This document shows, one piece after another, positions 4,855 to 9,382 of a stretch of 9,382 bases of DNA; positions within the stretch are counted from its first letter, which is position 1, and each line of letters begins with the position of its first letter. The DNA is taken from positions 1 through 9,382 of the forward strand of contig CAJKZL010000089.1 of NCBI GenBank assembly GCA_905204385.1, read 5' to 3'. The notes below the pieces were generated by a model, which worked only from the letters and a program-made list of their open reading frames with translations, had not been told where the DNA came from and did no database searches. The stretch is from an uncultured Odoribacter sp. (GTDB lineage: Bacteria; Bacteroidota; Bacteroidia; Bacteroidales; Marinifilaceae). The position numbers and the translations under genes are program-made.

Positions 4855-7800
4855 ATTGAAAATCATCTGTTGGGGAATTTGCCTGTTTTTTTCACCTGTA
4901 CTACATGCACAGAGGGATGGAATTACCATAAAAATGGGGGAGGTGACCTTGGATAAGATATTTCAAGCCCTTGAGGAGATATCCGGTTATACTTTCCTGT
5001 ACAGCGATGATGAAATCCTGCAGTCGGAAAGACGCTTTCTGGACTACCGGAATGCCGACATCGGCGATATATTGAAGGATTGTTTGAAAGGGACCGGAAT
5101 GACGTATGTGATAGTAGACCGTACGGTGATATTGAAACCCCTACGGGAAACCACCGCTCCTGAATTATCGGCCGATAGTATCATCCGGGAATATATAGTG
5201 GTGGAGGGTTGGGTAAAAGCTGAAGGGGGCGCTTTTTTGCCGGGAGTGAATATCCTGATTAAGAATTATCCGGGCATAGGAATTGTGACAGACGAAAACG
5301 GATATTTTCAAATAAAGGTACGCAGAGCGGATGTATTGATCTTTTCTTATGTCGGTTACCGGAATAAGGAAGTATGGGTGAGGAAATTTAAATCCAAAGG
5401 AGTGATTGTGTTGAAAGAAGAGTCGACGGGAATGGACGAAGTACAAGTGGTAGGTTATGGCAGTCAGCGTAAGGTTACCGTTACCGGGGCTATTTCCACT
5501 ATGGAGATGAAGGACCGGAATTTTCCGGTGACCTCGTTTTCTAATATGATAGCGGGGAATGTTGCCGGCATAATAGGTGTACAGCGCAGTGGAGAACCGG
5601 GACAGGATGTTTCAGAGTTTTGGGTGAGGGGGATCAGTACTTTTGGAGCGAACGATAAAGCTTTGATTTTAATCGACGGAGTGGAACGGACTACTTTTAA
5701 TGATCTTGTAGCAGAAGATATAGCCGGTTTTTCGGTTTTGAAAGATGCTTCGGCAACGGCGGTATACGGAGCCCGCGGGGCTAACGGGGTAGTCATGATA
5801 GAAACCAAAAGAGGGATGCCGGGACAGATGAAAATCAATGCCAGCGCCAGGATGATGGTGTCGTATTTACCCCGTATGCCGGAATACCTCGGGGCTTATG
5901 ATTATGCGTGCCTGGCTAATGAAGCCCGGGAAGTCAGGGGAGAAGCGCCTGTATACGATTCGGAAATGTTCGAGGTGATCCGTTATGGTCTCGATCCTGA
6001 CCTTTTCCCTGATGTGAATTGGCAATATGAGATGCTGAATAAGTGGACTTTGGGGGCTCAGGTTAATTTGAACATGTCGGGAGGTGGGGATATTGCCCGT
6101 TATTATGTCGGTCTGAACTATAAGACTAACGATGCGGCTTATAAGGAATCGGGCCTGAACCGGTATCATACGAATGTATTGCGAAAACAATATTCTTTCA
6201 GAACGAATGTGGACCTGAATATCACTCCTTCGACCGTGGTCGGAGTGGGGATGGCAACGACACTGGTCGATCTGAACCGGCCGGGAATAGGAATTACCGA
6301 TACGATCTGGGCAGCCCAGGCGGCGTTGACACCGCTGACCGTTCCCGTCCGTTATTCAACGGGACATGCTCCCGCTTATGGGAAACAACAGGCGGTGTCG
6401 CCTGCTGTACTGTTGAACGAAACGGGCTATGTGAATGAATTTCAAAATAATATGGAATTTAAGGTTGAGATCCGCCGGCAAATCGTGCGGGAATGGTCGG
6501 CAACCGCTGCATTCGCTTATGATATGACGAACAGGCATCATAGGAAACGGGAAAAGATGCCTGAATTATTTCAGGCTATCGGTAGGGATGGGAAAGGGGA
6601 ATTATTGTTGGAGTCTGTCGCACCGGCCCGTGAAATGACTTATACCGCTTCTTATTCGGCTGAACGCAGATTATATCTGGAAACGAAAACGGAATATGCG
6701 GGAAATTGGGGCGATCACCGAATCGGTGGATTGGTTTTGTTTAATCTGTCTCAATATTCTACGACAGAGGCTATAAATGAGATCAGTTCTATTCCCCGGC
6801 GGACGATGGGGATGGCTGGGCGAATGACTTATTCTTATGGGGATATTTATCTGACGGAATTTAATTTCGGATACAACGGTACCGAAAATTTTCCCAAGGG
6901 AAAGCGGTTTTGTTTTTTCCCGTCGCTTTCTGCAGGATGGGTCGTTTCCGGTTATCCTTTGGTACAGGAGAAATGGCCAGGCCTGCGTCTGTTGCAAATG
7001 CGCTATTCCTTAGGTGTTGACCAGATAGAAGGGCTTCGTTTTCCTTATCTGACTTATCTGTCCGCTTCTGCCCCGGGTTATGGTTTCGGCGACCGTGGGG
7101 AGGTGGTGAAGGAGGGACTTGCCGAGGCGACTCTGGGGGCCGGACATTTGATTTGGGAAAAATCGTTTAAGCATAATTGGGGGCTGGATTTGAATCTGTT
7201 TGGAAAAGTACAGTTGAACCTGGACCATTTCAGTGCCCTGCGGAAAAATATTTTTATGCCGAGGAAGGAAATTCCCGATATGGCCGGCTGGCCCAGTGTT
7301 CCTTATGGGAATGTCGGTAAAATGCGGAGTTGGGGATGGGACGGCACTTTGAGTTATCGGGATTAGGTCGGGAAGATAGGCTTTGAATTCCGGGGTAATT
7401 TCACCGTTACTAATAATAAGGTCCTGGATTACGATGAATCCGATACCCGTTATGAATATCAGCGTATGAGGGGGAAGAGCCTGAATCAGGCAAGGGGATA
7501 TATTGCATTGGGTTATTTCCGGGATTCGGCGGAGATTGTGAATAGCCCGGTACATTCAGGGCAGGTGCGTCCCGGAGATTTGAAATATAAGGATGTCAAC
7601 GGGGATGGCTTGATTAACGAAGAAGATAGGGTACCCATAGGAAACTCGACCGTTCCCCGCATCCAATATGGTTTAGCAGGTAGCCTGAACTGGAAAAATT
7701 GGGATATCGGTGTTTTTTTCAGGGGAGCGGGTGCGGTGAACTTTTTTTATGGCGGTATGGGATATTTTCCTTTCGTCGGGGGGCTGACCGGAAACATTCT

Positions 7801-8167
7801 GAAGGAAACTGCAAAAGAGGAGAATCGCTGGATTCCTGCCTGGTATTCTGGAAAATCGGAGACGGAAAATCCGCGGGCGCGCTACTCTCGCTTATCCTAT
7901 GGAGAAAACCGCAATAATTTTGTACCCTCTACCCATTGGTTGGCGAACGGAGCCTACCTCAGATTGAAAACGGTGGAAGTGGGATATTCTTTTTCCCTGC
8001 GGGTTTTGCAGGCCTGGAAAATAAAAAGGTTACGTTTATCCCTTATGGGCGATAATCTCCGGGTGTGGGATAGGGTACACGACTGGGACCCGGAACAAGC
8101 CAGCAGCAACGGAGCCGTATATCCGTTAACCCGGTCCTGGATTTTTAATCTTCAAGTGGATTTTTAA
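4841..8167 (+). pseudogene. SusC/RagA-like TonB-dependent receptor interrupted by an in-frame TAG
   Basis: The frame runs 1107 sense codons plus one internal TAG (codon 842, 7364-7366). Before it: signal peptide 1-23 (cut after VLHA), STN domain (about 27-97, for signalling to a FecR protein), a carboxypeptidase-regulatory-like domain (about 120-195), the SusC signature DEVQVVGYGSQRKVTVTGAIS (about 199-219), the plug with KDASATAVYGARGANGVVMIETKRG (about 300-324), and most of the barrel. After the TAG the same frame continues with conserved SusC sequence (VGKIGFEFRGNFTVTNNKVL, then GDLKYKDVNGDGLINEEDRVPIGNS) and ends in a terminal Phe after an aromatic beta-strand, typical of outer-membrane barrels. 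Read alone, the 841-aa product lacks the last third of the barrel and the C-terminal insertion signal, so it should not assemble. A single base change (CAG, AAG or GAG to TAG) explains it. No SusD gene follows. The import substrate cannot be told. Sequencing error or amber suppression are alternatives. Confidence 0.88.
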
Positions 8168-8232
8168 AAAATCTTATTTTTCATGACACTTTTTTGCTTT
8201 TCACCTGTCTTGGGGGCATGAATTGCAAAAAA

Positions 8233-9382
8233 ATGGAAACGAAAGCCTGGAAAATTATTGCGGATTGTATCGCCGCTTATATACGGAATGAACTCAGCAG
8301 GGAGCAGGAGGTCCGATTGAACGAATGGTTGGAGGAATCGGAAGCCAACCGGCGGGAATTTGAAAGAATATGTTCCGGGGAATTTTTAGAAGAGCATCGG
8401 AAAATAGAACTGTCTTTCAGCAAACAGGAAGCTTTTGGGCGTTTTTCACATCTTCTGCACCGGAAGCGAAGGGTATAGCTTTTTAGACGGGTAGGACAAA
8501 TTGCTGCCATGGTGGTTTTGCTCGTTGGTATAGCTTGGTGGTGGATGCCGCAGAAAGAAAATACCGCCAGGGGCTTGAGTGATTTGCCCGGGATCAGAGC
8601 GATGGCCCGTCTCACTCTGGCCGACGGCCAGAGTATGGAATTGAAACAGGAGCAGGACCGGGTGATTCAGCAGGAAGGTGTGAAGCTGCATATTACCGGC
8701 GGCCAGGTAATCTGTACTCCCGATGAAAAAAAAGGCGCTCCGGCGATGAATATTTTAGAAATCCCCCGTAGGGGCGAATTCAGACTGGCATTGGCCGATG
8801 GAACCCGGGTTTGGCTGAATGCTGAAACCGTATTGAAATTCCCTGCTGTATTTGAAGGCAGTCAACGGGAGGTGTATTTGGAGGGAGAAGCTTATTTCGA
8901 AGTGGCGAAGTATGCACAAATCCCTTTTGTGGTAACCACTTCCGCCGGTATAGACGTGAAAGTATTGGGAACGAAATTTAATGTGGCTTCTTACGAAAAC
9001 GATGAGCAGGTTACGACAACGTTGGCGGAAGGGAGTGTCGAAGTGGGAGATGAGAAAGGTTCTGTGCGGCTGAAACCGGAAGAACAAGCTCTGTTTTGTA
9101 AAGGCGATCGGTCGCTTCGGGTACAAAAAGTAGATGTCGGTATGTATCTGGCTTGGAAAGACGGGAAATTTATATTCGAAGAACAGTCGTTGGAGCAAAT
9201 TATGAAACAATTGCAGCGTTTGTATGAAATGTCTGTGTTTTATACCAATGAAGAAGTAAAACAATATACCTTCAGTGGTGATTTGAAAAAATATGATGAT
9301 TTTGACAAAATTATCCGGATGCTCGAGGAAGTGTCCGGTATAAAAATCTCTATAAAAGAGAATTGTGTTGTGATAGGGACGA
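8233..9382 (+). pseudogene. FecR-type anti-sigma factor with an in-frame TAG, 3' end outside window
   Basis: 383 codons are visible, with TAG as codon 82 (8476-8478) and the same frame open on both sides. Order: cytosolic anti-sigma domain 1-81 (METKAWKIIADCIAAYIRNELSREQEV, then LNEWLEESEANRREFE), the TAG, a membrane helix (about 90-104, IAAMVVLLVGIAWWW), the periplasmic FecR domain (about 178-275, RRGEFRLALADGTRVWLNAETVLKFP and YLEGEAYFEVA) and the DUF4974 domain (about 313 onward), nearly complete at the edge. FecR proteins sense the STN domain of their receptor and control the partner sigma. The TAG releases exactly the cytosolic domain, resembling the fragment that regulated proteolysis makes in FecR systems. 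ATG at 8233 was chosen because the preceding A-run and the family's N-terminus fit; ATG at 8218 (five codons earlier) and TTG at 8194 are in frame. It lies 65 bp after the receptor stop. Confidence 0.85.

Noticed and set aside
7364..7466. Frameshift or insertion breaking the receptor gene
   Set aside because: Both parts are in exactly the same frame and conserved sequence resumes at the codon after TAG; only a nonsense codon is needed.
8755..9264. 169-codon open frame on the minus strand
   Set aside because: It is antisense to the FecR and DUF4974 domains, which are clearly coding on the plus strand.

Overview
The window looks like chromosomal DNA of a Bacteroidota bacterium, most likely order Bacteroidales. 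The evidence is the Bacteroidetes gene set (DUF1573 lipoprotein, YajC, YbbR-like protein, long QueA, small HSDR_N protein), an ECF sigma / SusC-RagA receptor / FecR locus, TAnnTTTG-type promoter boxes, and starts preceded by A/T-rich DNA instead of Shine-Dalgarno sequences. The STN-bearing SusC type is common in Odoribacteraceae (Odoribacter, Butyricimonas), but that placement is a guess.

Left part (1-2098, minus strand): an ordinary housekeeping run read as AMP nucleosidase, DUF1573 lipoprotein, YajC, then a YbbR-like membrane protein cut by the window edge. A 160-bp gap between yajC and the ybbR-like gene holds a nested palindrome (449-506). Middle (2203-3890, plus strand): queA, divergent from the amn gene, then 11 bp later a small conserved protein with a PD-(D/E)XK-like nuclease fold signature.

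Right part (3891-9382, plus strand): a 376-bp gene-free stretch, then an ECF sigma factor, a SusC-like TonB-dependent receptor that overlaps it by 14 bp, and a FecR-type anti-sigma factor running off the window. The order sigma-SusC-FecR, with no SusD after SusC, differs from the usual sigma-FecR-SusC-SusD. Both the receptor and the FecR gene carry one in-frame TAG, with the frame otherwise fully open and conserved on both sides. In FecR the TAG falls exactly between the cytosolic anti-sigma domain and the transmembrane helix.

The most unusual structure is the gene-free stretch. A good Bacteroidetes promoter (3927-3958) is separated from the sigma start codon (4267) by a ~290-bp element (3972-4261) with imperfect inverted ends. 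Its left half holds three AACGAT hexamers and its right half four reverse complements (ATCGTT). It also holds several triloop hairpins and, at its right end, a perfect 21-bp hairpin followed by six T just before the ATG. Removing the element would leave a normal short 5' leader. I infer either a MITE/REP-like insertion or a structured attenuator leader. An insertion that dampened the operon could explain relaxed selection and the two amber codons; this link is a hypothesis.
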